Positions 48,995 to 56,680 are shown, numbered from the stretch's first letter. The stretch: DNA of 64,000 bases from Phytomonospora endophytica (GCF_014202425.1 NZ_JACHGT010000011.1:150414-214413), one strand, 5' to 3'. Notes: generated by a model not told the origin, from the letters alone. Translations and numbers: made by a program.

Positions 48995-49399
48995 ATGGCG
49001 GCCCTCTACGGTGAGGTCTCCTGGTTCTGCTGCGGCAACTCCTGGGGCCCATGCGGCACCGTCGGCAAAGGCGCTTGCGGCACGTGCAACTCCGGCAGTC
49101 GTCAGCACGCGTGGCCCAACACGTCCGCGGCCTGTCTCACCATCACCCGACCCGACCGGTGCGGCGAGACTCTCGCCCGGCGCACCTGCGGTCACGTCCA
49201 CACCACGACCAACCGGTGCACCGGCAAGGCGATCGCCACGTCGATCGCCGACTGCGGCCCGCAGACCGATCTGTTCTGCGGTGAGCGGACCTGCTGCGGT
49301 TCGGTGTGCGGCAGTAACCGGGTCATCGACCTGACACCTTCGGCCTACAGCGCCATCGGCAGCCTCTCGACCGGGCTGCTGCCCGCGATGATCACCTGA
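48995..49399 (+). CDS. 14-cysteine protein without signal peptide, barwin/RlpA-like C terminus
   Basis: This 134-aa protein contains 14 cysteines, an even number suited to seven disulfides: WFCCGN, GACGTC, DRCGE, TCGH, FCGERTCCGSVC among others. The end, RVIDLTPSAYSAIGSLSTG, resembles the IDLS-x-x-AF strand of double-psi beta-barrel (RlpA/barwin-like) domains, and the Cys-Gly spacing fits that fold; this is a weak structural guess. The ATG at 48995 follows AAGGGAGG with 4 bases between. Neither it nor the in-frame ATG at 48980 gives a signal peptide, which is odd for so cysteine-rich a protein. The next gene, 11 bases on, has a Tat signal. Confidence 0.7.
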   Translation: MAALYGEVSWFCCGNSWGPCGTVGKGACGTCNSGSRQHAWPNTSAACLTITRPDRCGETLARRTCGHVHTTTNRCTGKAIATSIADCGPQTDLFCGERTCCGSVCGSNRVIDLTPSAYSAIGSLSTGLLPAMIT

Positions 49400-49410
49400 G
49401 GACGGAGACC

Positions 49411-50010
49411 ATGGACAGACGCAAGCTGCTCACCAGTGCCGTCCTCGGCGGCGCTGCCGGCCTCGTGGGAGCCACCGCCCTCGGCTCCCTGTCCCCCGAA
49501 GACGTGTTCGCCGCCGAAGGCGCGAACGCGAAGATCAACCCCGGCGACCCCGACCCGAACTTCGTCGAGGGGCGCATCACCGGCATCACCGACACGGTCT
49601 TGTTCGTGACCAGTTCCGACGGGTCGCTGCACAGCATCCGCGTCACCAACGGCACCAGCATCTGGAAGCTCAACCCGACGACCTTCGACGAGGTCAAGGT
49701 CGGGGACGGCCTCTACGCCCGTGGCCTCCGGCTGGCCGACGGCACCCTCGCCGCCGACTCGCTGTGGGTCAACATCGTCAACCTCAACGCCCATGTCGAC
49801 TCCATCGGCCGTGGCTCGCTCAACCTCGACCACCACGGTCAGCGCGTCGTCGCACACGTCGAGAACGGCCGTTCGGCGGCCGTCTACAACAACACGCCCG
49901 CCGTCTCGGACATGTCCATGCTGGAGGCCGGCAAGCACGTCAAGGTGATCGGAGCCTGGCACCCGGACACCAACGAGATCACCATCTCGACCGTTTACGC
50001 CGCCGTCTAG
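49411..50010 (+). CDS. Tat-exported DUF5666-like beta-rich protein
   Basis: This 199-aa protein starts with DRRKLLTSAVLGGAAG, a twin-arginine-like signal, ending near an Ala-rich site around residue 34. The mature part has two copies of a beta-rich unit: VEGRITGITDTVLFVTSSDG, then VDSIGRGSLNLD, with KVGDGLYARGLRLADGTLAAD between, as in DUF5666/OB-like repeats. It is in one operon with the cysteine-rich gene upstream and a MauE-like gene downstream. Function unknown. Confidence 0.75.
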   Translation: MDRRKLLTSAVLGGAAGLVGATALGSLSPEDVFAAEGANAKINPGDPDPNFVEGRITGITDTVLFVTSSDGSLHSIRVTNGTSIWKLNPTTFDEVKVGDGLYARGLRLADGTLAADSLWVNIVNLNAHVDSIGRGSLNLDHHGQRVVAHVENGRSAAVYNNTPAVSDMSMLEAGKHVKVIGAWHPDTNEITISTVYAAV

Positions 50011-50015
50011 ATCCG

Positions 50016-50068
50016 TGGCCGGGCGGGTCGTCGGCTGTACCCGCCCGGCCACCTCTTGCGAAGAGGTG
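50016..50068 (+). promoter_or_regulatory. two consecutive hairpins, the second sequestering the mauE-like ribosome site
   Basis: A perfect 13-bp stem (50016-50028 with 50039-50051, 10-base loop) is followed by CACCTCTT-GCG-AAGAGGTG (50050-50068). The 3' arm of the second contains the AGAGGTG ribosome site of the next gene. The two stems share bases 50050-50051. The arrangement suggests attenuation or translational control of the third cassette gene. Confidence 0.6.
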
Positions 50069-50075
50069 ATTCCCT

Positions 50076-50978
50076 GTGCCGACGACGATCGCGGCGCTTG
50101 CGCCCCTGCTGATCGGCGGGGTGCTGCTCTGGTCCGGTTCCCTCAAGCTCTTCGGAAGGCACGCCGCCGCCGAGGCCCGCCGCACCGCCCTGGCGGGCCT
50201 GGTCGGCGAGGCGCGCGTGGTCCCCGCCTACCGGATCCTCGGGGGCCTCGAACTCCTGATCGCGGTGGCGCTGATCGCGCCGCCTCCACTGTGGATCGAC
50301 CTGGCCGCGGGCGCGGCACTGTCGGCCGGTTTCATCGCCTACCTCGGCTACGCCGCGCTCGCCGCGCCGGCCTCGTCGTGCGGCTGCATGGGTTCGCGTC
50401 CCTCGCGGATCTCGTGGCGGGCCTTCGCCCGCGCGGGGACGATGCTGCTCGCGTCGGCCGCCGCGCTGCTGTGGGCGCCCTCGATCGCCTGGTACACCGA
50501 GCTCTCCGGTGAGCCGGTGCTCTTCACCGCCGTGCTGGCCGCCGAGGCGCTGCTGGTCGCCGGTCTCTCGCCGGAGTTCGACCACCGCTGGCTGCTTCCC
50601 CTGCGGCGCCTGCACAACAGGCTCACCCACCCGCTGTCCGGCGGCGGTTTCGAGATCCCGCTCGACTCGACCGTCACGCAACTGATCCGCAGCGGCGTCT
50701 ACCGTCACACCGCCGCCGCCCTGCGATCCGATGTCACCGAGCACTGGGACGAGGGCGAGTGGCGCTTCCTGGTCTACAGCGCCCGCTACGAGAACCGTCC
50801 CGCCACCGCCGTCTACGCCGTGCCGCGCCTGCGATACGCGCCCGACGACGTGCGCGTGGCCATGGTGGACGAGGAGGAGGGCACCACCCTCCTGACGATG
50901 GACACGCCCCCGCCGGAGGACTCGCGGCCCGAGTGGGTCTTGACGAATCCCTTGCCGGAGCACGTCCGCACGGCCTGA
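50076..50978 (+). CDS. MauE-like membrane protein with a soluble C-terminal domain
   Basis: This 300-aa protein has four to five transmembrane helices (about 5-175) of the MauE/DoxX type. ALIGGVLLWSGSLKLFG-like sequence opens it, and a CGC motif (C102, C104) follows the third helix. MauE is needed for making the disulfide-rich small subunit of methylamine dehydrogenase. The last 110 residues form a soluble domain with no clear match. Since the first gene of the cassette encodes a 14-cysteine protein, a role in its oxidation is a reasonable inference. GTG 50076. Confidence 0.78.
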   Translation: MPTTIAALAPLLIGGVLLWSGSLKLFGRHAAAEARRTALAGLVGEARVVPAYRILGGLELLIAVALIAPPPLWIDLAAGAALSAGFIAYLGYAALAAPASSCGCMGSRPSRISWRAFARAGTMLLASAAALLWAPSIAWYTELSGEPVLFTAVLAAEALLVAGLSPEFDHRWLLPLRRLHNRLTHPLSGGGFEIPLDSTVTQLIRSGVYRHTAAALRSDVTEHWDEGEWRFLVYSARYENRPATAVYAVPRLRYAPDDVRVAMVDEEEGTTLLTMDTPPPEDSRPEWVLTNPLPEHVRTA

Positions 50979-50983
50979 GCCCC

Positions 50984-51014
50984 GGTCGCGCCCGCCGGAC
51001 CGGCGGGCGCGACC
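50984..51014. terminator. bidirectional terminator after the MauE-like gene
   Basis: A 13-bp perfect stem GGTCGCGCCCGCC / GGCGGGCGCGACC (50984-50996 and 51002-51014) lies between two convergent genes. Confidence 0.8.
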
Positions 51015-51018
51015 CGGA

Positions 51019-51429
51019 TCAGAAGGTGGTGCGGGGCGTGGTCTGGGCCAGCGCGATCCGCCATTCGCCGTCGTCCTCGGTCAGCACCAGCGTCAGGCTG
51101 CCGACGGTCGGGGCGGCGCCGTCGCGGGGGGCCTTGTCGGTCTCGTCGCGATCGTCGTTGACGTGCTTGGCGAGGCTGACGATCGCCACGTCGGGACGGA
51201 TGAAGTGAATACCCTCGATGTCCAGGGTCGTGGTGACCTTCGCCAGCGGGCTCGCCAGCGCGCCCCGCATGGCCTGGCCCAGGGTGTCGAGGCCGAGGAC
51301 CCGGCGGCCGACGAAGTTCACGATCGCGACGTCGTCGCGGTGCAGTGGGAGGAAGGCGTCCGGGTCGCTCTGGTGGCGCTCATAGGCGGCGATCGTCTCG
51401 CGGATTCGATGGATCCTCTGCTCGCTCAT
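51019..51429 (-). CDS. SgcJ/EcaC-type NTF2-fold protein (DUF4440-like)
   Basis: This 136-aa protein has the NTF2-like cone fold seen in SgcJ/EcaC proteins: IHRIRETIAAYERHQSDPDA, HRDDVAIVNFVGRRVLGLD and SLTLVLTEDDGEWRIALAQ. Members are small ligand-binding proteins or enzymes. It is divergent from a TetR gene with two operator copies between, so it is very likely repressed by that regulator. ATG 51429. Confidence 0.83.
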   Translation of the reverse strand: MSEQRIHRIRETIAAYERHQSDPDAFLPLHRDDVAIVNFVGRRVLGLDTLGQAMRGALASPLAKVTTTLDIEGIHFIRPDVAIVSLAKHVNDDRDETDKAPRDGAAPTVGSLTLVLTEDDGEWRIALAQTTPRTTF

Positions 51430-51446
51430 GGCCTGCTCCCATCAAT

Positions 51447-51510
51447 CGGAATGATTCGCTCCGTTTGAAATCTAGCGCGGAGCGAAACGCTCCGCAAGGG
51501 GCGCTAGTAT
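51447..51510. promoter_or_regulatory. twin 17-bp operators and TAGTAT promoter between a TetR gene and its target
   Basis: CGGAATGATTCGCTCCG (51447-51463) and CGGAGCGAAACGCTCCG (51478-51494) share the pattern CGGAnnGAnnCGCTCCG and are 31 bp apart, about three helical turns. The second copy sits in the 19-bp palindrome 51477-51495. TAGTAT (51505-51510) is the -10 box of the TetR gene. The arrangement fits autoregulation. Confidence 0.75.
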
Positions 51511-51517
51511 GACCCCG

Positions 51518-52180
51518 ATGACACCCGCCGACCGACGAGCGCCCCGGCAGGCCGAGGCCGAACGCAACGACCGCGCCCTCCTCCAGGCCGCCAAGGAGGT
51601 CCTCGCCGTCGACGGCGCGCACGCCTCCGTCGCGGCCATCGCCAAGCGCGCCAAGGTCGGGATAGGCACCCTCTACCGCCGCTACCGCACCAAGGACGAC
51701 CTGTTCCTCCACCTGCTGTCGGTGACCCTCGACCAGTACCTGGAGGCCGCCGAGGCCGGCCTCGCGCTCGACGACCCGTGGGAAGGCCTCGCGCACTACG
51801 TGCGGGCCGTCATCGGCTTCGGGCCCGGCTCGCTCGCGCCGATCGCCGGCACCCTCACGCTGACCGCCGAGATCAACGAGAAGAGCGAACACGGCGACCG
51901 CGCCGTCGCCGCCCTCATCGAGCGCGCCCACGACGCCGGGGTCCTGCGCGCCGACGCCACGGCCATGGACGTCGAGCTGCTCATCGAACAGCTGAGCAAG
52001 TCGCCGCTACTGGACCAGCTCGCCCAACAGGGACGCACGGAACTGATGCCGGCCGCGCAGAACGCGCGCGACCGGCTCACGGCCATCGCCTTGGACGGAC
52101 TGCGGGCGGGGTCGTCGCCGCCGCTGCCGGGCGAGCCGCCGGGGTACGAGCTGTTCTCGGCGAGGTGGGAGCGGGACTAG
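51518..52180 (+). CDS. TetR-family regulator
   Basis: This 220-aa protein has an N-terminal TetR helix-turn-helix (about 15-60: LLQAAKEVLAVDGAHASVAA, IAKRAKVGIGTLYRRYRTKD) and an all-helical ligand-binding domain of the TetR_C type with LIEQLSKSPLLDQLAQQG. ATG 51518 lies 7 bases after the -10 box TAGTAT; ATG 51509 overlaps that box and is less likely. It probably represses itself and the divergent NTF2-fold gene. Its TAG stop shares a CTAG with the next convergent gene. Confidence 0.9.
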   Translation: MTPADRRAPRQAEAERNDRALLQAAKEVLAVDGAHASVAAIAKRAKVGIGTLYRRYRTKDDLFLHLLSVTLDQYLEAAEAGLALDDPWEGLAHYVRAVIGFGPGSLAPIAGTLTLTAEINEKSEHGDRAVAALIERAHDAGVLRADATAMDVELLIEQLSKSPLLDQLAQQGRTELMPAAQNARDRLTAIALDGLRAGSSPPLPGEPPGYELFSARWERD

Positions 52181-53568
52181 CCGTCGGACCGGCTCGCCCG
52201 CCACTCCTCGGCCTCGGGGATCTCCTGGTATTCCAGGAGGTGCTCGCCGTCGAGCTTCTCCAGCACCTCCCGCACCTCCGCAGGCGTGGCGTGGAAGAAC
52301 TCGCGCCGCAGGTTCACCCGGTTCACCCGCCGGTCGTCCAGTTCCTTGTGCAGCTTGGACTCCAGGCTCACCGCGTCCGCGCTGAAGATCAGCGCGTGCA
52401 CGTCGAAACGGAACGGCACGGAGGCGTCCCCGAGCTCGCGGACCCGGTCCATCGGGTCGAGGCGGCGGGTCATGCCGACCTTGACCATGCGCTCGCCGAA
52501 CGCGCCGATGTTGGAGATGACGTAGACGTAGCCGGTGCGGATGTTGGCTTCGCGGGTCTCGACGGAGTGGATGTCGGCGTTGATCCGGTCGAGCGTCGCC
52601 GCGAGCGCCGCGACGCCTTCGACGTCGCCTTTGGCTTCCAGCTTGGCCATGGCGGCGAGGTTGTGGTCGCGCTGTTTGCGGAGGCGTTCCTTCTCGCGCT
52701 CGAACTCGCGCTTGGCCTTCTCCTCTTCGCGTTGCCGGGCGCGGGCTTCGCGTTCGGCCTCGCGTTCGGCGGCCTTGCGGCTGAGGTAGTCGGCGGTGAG
52801 GGAGAGCTCTTCGAGCCGGGCGCGGTGGTAGGCGGTCGTGATGTAGATCTGCATGCTCTTGCCGAGTTTGGCGATGGTCTCGGCGGTCTTGTTGAGCCGG
52901 TCGGAGGAGGCGGCGAGTTTGAAGGGCTTCATGCTCCGGACGAGGTTGTCGGCCTCGGAGTTGTAGGCGCGGAGCATGAGCTTGGAGAAGTCGTTGAGCA
53001 TCCGCTTGCCCTCGGCGGCGGAGTTGTTGACGTGCCAGCTCGTCGCGTGGCCGACCGCGCGGCCGTCGCGGGCCATCGCGCGATAGCGCTCCTTGAGGGT
53101 GGCGAGGCGGGCCTGGTAGGCGGCGGCACTTTCGAGCGGGTGGGAGTACTCGTAGATGCCGATCTCCTGGAGCATCGCGACGTCGGTGGTCTCCGCGACG
53201 GTCCGGCGCAGCTCGGTGAGCCGCGCGGTGAGGGCGGTGACCTCGCGGCGGAGGTGCTCGACCTGTAGCGCGGTGGGCTCGGGCGGCCCGGTCACGGTGG
53301 GTGGGGGCGGAGCGACGGGTACGACCGTCACGGGCGGTGCTACCGGCGCGGGGATCGGTGTCGCGCCGGTGATGTCGGTCGGCACCCACCACTGCCAGCC
53401 GGGCGGCGGCGCGGGCAGCGCGGGGTCGGGCCGCCAGTTCGGCGGCGGACGCCAGCCGGGTGGCGGCACCGGCCAGCCGGGAGGCGGGTTGAAGGTCCAT
53501 CCGGGGGCGGCCGGAGTGTCCAATGTGGTCTCCAAGGGCGTGGAGGAGCTGCTCACCTTGCGCGGCAA
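52177..53568 (-). CDS. DUF4041 plus GIY-YIG (MUG113/T5orf172-type) protein with Pro/Trp-rich N terminus
   Basis: This 463-aa protein begins with about 60 residues of PPPGW-type repeats, then a coiled-coil region (about 100-140 and 250-335, Arg/Glu-rich) covering a DUF4041 domain. It ends with a GIY-YIG-like domain (about 338-430): TGYVYVISNIGAFG, MVKVGMTRRLDPMDRVREL, and the acidic ESKLHKELD. GIY-YIG enzymes cut DNA. DUF4041 proteins are found near phages and mobile DNA as I recall, so defence or phage origin is possible. The start is uncertain: TTG 53568 or GTG 53556. Confidence 0.75.
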   Translation of the reverse strand: MPRKVSSSSTPLETTLDTPAAPGWTFNPPPGWPVPPPGWRPPPNWRPDPALPAPPPGWQWWVPTDITGATPIPAPVAPPVTVVPVAPPPPTVTGPPEPTALQVEHLRREVTALTARLTELRRTVAETTDVAMLQEIGIYEYSHPLESAAAYQARLATLKERYRAMARDGRAVGHATSWHVNNSAAEGKRMLNDFSKLMLRAYNSEADNLVRSMKPFKLAASSDRLNKTAETIAKLGKSMQIYITTAYHRARLEELSLTADYLSRKAAEREAEREARARQREEEKAKREFEREKERLRKQRDHNLAAMAKLEAKGDVEGVAALAATLDRINADIHSVETREANIRTGYVYVISNIGAFGERMVKVGMTRRLDPMDRVRELGDASVPFRFDVHALIFSADAVSLESKLHKELDDRRVNRVNLRREFFHATPAEVREVLEKLDGEHLLEYQEIPEAEEWRASRSDG

Positions 53569-53685
53569 CGGGAAGACGGCGACGGCGAGGCTGGGGCCTC
53601 CCGACCATAAACCGGGTGGGGACGCGGCGCCGGGATGTGGGGGCGGCGCGCCGGGTGGAGGTGGCCCGAAGCCGTCGCGAAGAAC

Positions 53686-53711
53686 GCGCCGCCCGGTTCC
53701 CCGGACGGCGC
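53686..53711 (-). terminator. hairpin after infC
   Basis: An 11-bp stem with one mismatch (53686-53696 with 53701-53711) and a TTCC loop lies 33 bases after the infC stop on the minus strand. It indicates that infC is transcribed without rpmI and rplT. Confidence 0.6.
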
Positions 53712-53743
53712 GCTCTCCTACTTCCCGCGTGCGCGCACTCCCG

Positions 53744-54352
53744 TCACAGCCCCGGCTCCCCGTCCTCCGGGCGGGTGCGCCGGGCGTCGGCGGCCTCGCG
53801 GACCGTCCGATGTGGAGCGACGATCATGATGAGGTTGCGGCCCTCCTGCCTCGCCGCCGACTCGACGAAGCCGAGTTCGGCGATCTCTTCGGCGAGGGTG
53901 TTGAGGAGTCGGTGGCCGAACTCGGGCCTGCCCTGTTCTCGTCCGCGCAGCCAGACGGCGACGCGGACCTTGAACCCCGCTTGCAGGAAGCGCAGGATGT
54001 GCCCGCGTTTCGTCCCGTAGTCGTTCGGGTCGATCTTCAGCCGGAAGTTGACCTGCTTCAGCACGGTCTTCTGCTGGTTCCTGCGCGACTCGCGCGCCTT
54101 CAGCGCCGTCTCGTACTTGTACTTCCCGAAGTCCATCAGCTTGCACACCGGCGGCTTCGCGTTCGGCGCGACCTCCACGAGGTCGAGGCCGACGTCGGTG
54201 GCCAGGGTCAGCGCCTGCTCGACCGGCACGACGCCGACCTGTTCGCCCTCGGGCCCGACGAGTCGGACCTCACGGGCACGGATCTCTTTGTTGACACGGG
54301 TCTCGGTGCCTGTACGGCGACTTTCGGGCGTCGCCGATCCACGGTTGATCAA
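53744..54352 (-). CDS. infC: translation initiation factor IF-3
   Basis: This 202-aa protein is a full IF-3: N domain with [20 protein letters not shown], linker [18 protein letters not shown] and C domain with [20 protein letters not shown] and [20 protein letters not shown]. It blocks early joining of ribosomal subunits and checks the start codon. The first codons are TTG ATC, so it begins with TTG or possibly with AUC, in line with the rare-start-codon autoregulation known for infC. rpmI and rplT, which nearly always follow, are absent: only 175 bases separate it from the next gene. This may be a second infC copy. Confidence 0.93.
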   Translation of the reverse strand: MINRGSATPESRRTGTETRVNKEIRAREVRLVGPEGEQVGVVPVEQALTLATDVGLDLVEVAPNAKPPVCKLMDFGKYKYETALKARESRRNQQKTVLKQVNFRLKIDPNDYGTKRGHILRFLQAGFKVRVAVWLRGREQGRPEFGHRLLNTLAEEIAELGFVESAARQEGRNLIMIVAPHRTVREAADARRTRPEDGEPGL

Positions 54353-54359
54353 AGGTGGT

Positions 54360-54404
54360 CTTCCTCTCGCGCAAAATGAACGGGTCTACCGACCCGGGCG
54401 CGAG
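54360..54404 (-). promoter_or_regulatory. hairpin in the infC leader next to its ribosome site
   Basis: CTCGCGC/GCGCGAG (54366-54372 and 54398-54404) closes over an inner CGGGTC/GACCCG hairpin (54381-54396). The outer stem overlaps the edge of the AGAGGAAG ribosome site (plus 54360-54367). Translational control is possible. The remaining gap to 54527 has no visible gene. Confidence 0.4.
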
Positions 54405-54527
54405 CGGTGGCGCGTCAGCGGCGCGCGGAGGCGACGCCCGGGTGAGTGGTGGGGGCGTTCACGGCGTCACCTCGCTTTCCTTGTCCTTGTCATGCGCGTC
54501 CATCCGGACGTCCGGCTCCACCTTGCC

Positions 54528-54561
54528 ACGGGAATGCCGGGTTGTCACCCGGCATTCCCGT
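54528..54561. terminator. terminator after the SDR gene
   Basis: A perfect 15-bp stem (54528-54542 with 54547-54561) with a TGTC loop lies 6 bases after the SDR stop codon on the minus strand. Confidence 0.85.
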
Positions 54562-54567
54562 CGCCGT

Positions 54568-55320
54568 TCACGTCCGCAGGTACGAGGCCCCGTTGACGTC
54601 CAGCACCGTCCCGCTCGCCCACACCGCTTCCGGCGAGGACAGCCACAGCACCGCCGCGGCGACCTCCTCGGGCGTGCCGACGCGGCCGAAGGGGCTCTGC
54701 GCGCGGATCGCGTCGCCTTCGGTGCCGTCGAGCCGGCCGGCGACGCGGTCGGTGGCGACGAAGCCCGGTGCGACCGCGGCGACGCCGATGCCGTGCGGGG
54801 CCAGGGCGACGGCGAGCGACTGCGCCATGGCGTGCACGGCCGCCTTCGTCGCTCCGTAGGCGGGGTGGTCGGGCTCGCCGCGGAAGGCGCCACGCGAGCC
54901 GATGTTGACGATCCGGCCGCCGTCGCCACGCGCGATCATCTCGCGGGCCGCGCAGAACGACAGGTTCGCCGTCCCGTGCAGGTTGACGGCGGCGGTGCGC
55001 TTCCAGGCGTCGAGCCAGTCCTCATAGGACACCTCGGCGATCGGGTGCGGCACCATCAGCGCGGCGTTGTTCACCAGTACGTCGAGACCGCCGACGGCGT
55101 CCACTGTGGACGCGACCAGCAGCGGCGGCGCCTCCGGCGACGCGATGTCGCCGGTCACGACGGCATGCCCCGAACCCGGCAGCAGCGCGAGGGTCTCCTC
55201 GGCCCCGGCGCGGTTCCCGCCGTAGTGCACGGCGACCCGGTCACCGGCGGCGGCGAAGGCCTGCGCGATCGCCCGCCCGATCCCACCGGAGGCACCGGTG
55301 ATCAGGACGGCGCGGCTCAC
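54568..55320 (-). CDS. short-chain dehydrogenase/reductase
   Basis: This 250-aa protein is a classical SDR: cofactor motif TGASGGIGRAIA near residue 8, NNAALM near 88, catalytic Ser in NIGSRGAF, YGATK with Tyr and Lys near 153-157. The segment around residue 38 (HYGGNRAGAE) suggests NADP preference, a soft call. GTG 55320 overlaps the VOC stop as GTGA, so both are cotranslated. Substrate unknown. Confidence 0.92.
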   Translation of the reverse strand: MSRAVLITGASGGIGRAIAQAFAAAGDRVAVHYGGNRAGAEETLALLPGSGHAVVTGDIASPEAPPLLVASTVDAVGGLDVLVNNAALMVPHPIAEVSYEDWLDAWKRTAAVNLHGTANLSFCAAREMIARGDGGRIVNIGSRGAFRGEPDHPAYGATKAAVHAMAQSLAVALAPHGIGVAAVAPGFVATDRVAGRLDGTEGDAIRAQSPFGRVGTPEEVAAAVLWLSSPEAVWASGTVLDVNGASYLRT

Positions 55321-55736
55321 GTCGCGAAGACCTGGTCGTCGTCGGCGAAGGCCTTGAACTCCAGGGCGTTGCCCGCGGGGTCGCGGAAGAACATCGTCCA
55401 CTGCTCGCCCGGCTTGCCCTCGAAGCGCAGGTAGGGCTCGATGACGAAGGTGATCCCGGCGGCCTTGACCCGCTCGGCGAGCGCGTGGAAGTCCTCGGCG
55501 TTCAGCAGCAGCCCGAAGTGCGGGACGGGAACGCCGTGGCCGTCGACGGGGTTCTGGTGCTCACCGCGCGGGCCGGGCGCGTAGTGGGTGACGAGCTGGT
55601 GGCCGTAGAAGTTCCAGTCGACCCAGGTGTCGTCCTCGCGCCCTTTCGGGCAGCCGAGGATCTCGCCGTAGAAGCGGCGGGCGGCGTCGAGGTCGTCGAC
55701 CGGGATGGCGTGGTGGAAGCGCGGTAGATCGGTCAT
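55317..55736 (-). CDS. VOC family protein (glyoxalase/dioxygenase type)
   Basis: This 139-aa protein has two VOC modules: FHHAIPVDDLDAARRFYGEI, with metal-ligand-like His, then VPHFGLLLNAEDFHALAERV and MFFRDPAGNALEFKAF with a terminal Glu ligand. This pattern fits a metal-dependent glyoxalase or dioxygenase. ATG 55736 gives the usual family start; ATG 55751 is possible. Coupled to the SDR gene downstream, suggesting a shared small-molecule pathway. Confidence 0.9.
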   Translation of the reverse strand: MTDLPRFHHAIPVDDLDAARRFYGEILGCPKGREDDTWVDWNFYGHQLVTHYAPGPRGEHQNPVDGHGVPVPHFGLLLNAEDFHALAERVKAAGITFVIEPYLRFEGKPGEQWTMFFRDPAGNALEFKAFADDDQVFAT

Positions 55737-55789
55737 GCGGCCATCGTCCATGATCACGGGGGCCCGGCGGAAGGGAACCGCGAGGCATC

Positions 55790-56668
55790 TCACAGTACGG
55801 ACGTACGTTTTGTTTCCAGTATCGCCCGCTGGACGGCCGCCGCGCCCAGCATCCGCACCGTGTCGACGTCCGCGGCGACCTCGCCCGCCGACGCGGCCAC
55901 GAAGGCGTCGCCGTCGAAGCGGGTGTGCGGCGGCACGATCGCCCGCGAGAGCCCGTCGTGCGCGCCCTGCGCGAGGATCAGGCAGCCGATCTTGTCGAGC
56001 CGCGCGTTGGTGGCCAGGAACCCGATGGTGGTGTTCGTGAACGGCGGGGCCGGATAGATCCCTTGTGGACCGACGTCGGCGGCGGCCGCCATGAGCCCGT
56101 TGCCGTCGGTGTCGATCTCGCCGAAGGCGTTGACGACGACCAGCGCCGCCACGACGAGGTTCCCGGCGGTGAAGGCCGCCGCGCCGACCGCGCCCGGGCG
56201 CATGCCGTCCGGTCCGCGCCAGTGCCCGGTCGAGGCTCCCGTTCCGGCTCCGATCGGGCCGGTGGCAAGGGATCCGGCCTCGGCGTCGAGGCAGGCGGCG
56301 TAGCCCTCCTGGGGTCCCGGCCGCACCGAGGGATCGCCGACGGCGAGGTCGAACAGCGCCAGCGCGGGCACGATCGGCACCTTCCCGCCCGGCGTCGGCA
56401 CGCCGCGCCTGTGCTCCTCGCAGTAGCGCATCACGCCGTCGGCGGCGGCCAGCCCGAAGGCGGAGCCGCCGGTGAGCAGCACGGCATCCACTGTGGACAC
56501 GGTGCGCTGCGGGTCGAGGACCTCCAGCTCGCGCGAGGCCGGGGCGCCGCCGCGCACCTCGGCGGAGGCGACGGTGCCCTCCGGGCAGAGGATCGCGGTA
56601 CAGCCGGTGCGGGCGGCGGCGTCGGTCCAGTGGCCGACGCGGAAGCCCAAGTCGGTGAGGTCAGGCAT
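55790..56668 (-). CDS. P1 family peptidase/N-terminal nucleophile hydrolase (DmpA/NylC-like)
   Basis: This 292-aa protein matches the P1/S58 family: VDAVLLTGGSAFGLAAADGV near residue 60 and the self-cleavage site FTNTTIGFLATNA, where the chain would be cut between Asn212 and Thr213, leaving Thr213 as nucleophile, as in the nylon-oligomer hydrolase NylC. Relatives cleave D-amino-acid amides, beta-peptides or nylon oligomers. Length is normal for the short actinobacterial branch. ATG 56668. Confidence 0.88.
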   Translation of the reverse strand: MPDLTDLGFRVGHWTDAAARTGCTAILCPEGTVASAEVRGGAPASRELEVLDPQRTVSTVDAVLLTGGSAFGLAAADGVMRYCEEHRRGVPTPGGKVPIVPALALFDLAVGDPSVRPGPQEGYAACLDAEAGSLATGPIGAGTGASTGHWRGPDGMRPGAVGAAAFTAGNLVVAALVVVNAFGEIDTDGNGLMAAAADVGPQGIYPAPPFTNTTIGFLATNARLDKIGCLILAQGAHDGLSRAIVPPHTRFDGDAFVAASAGEVAADVDTVRMLGAAAVQRAILETKRTSVL

Positions 56669-56680
56669 GGCCTCAGCGTG

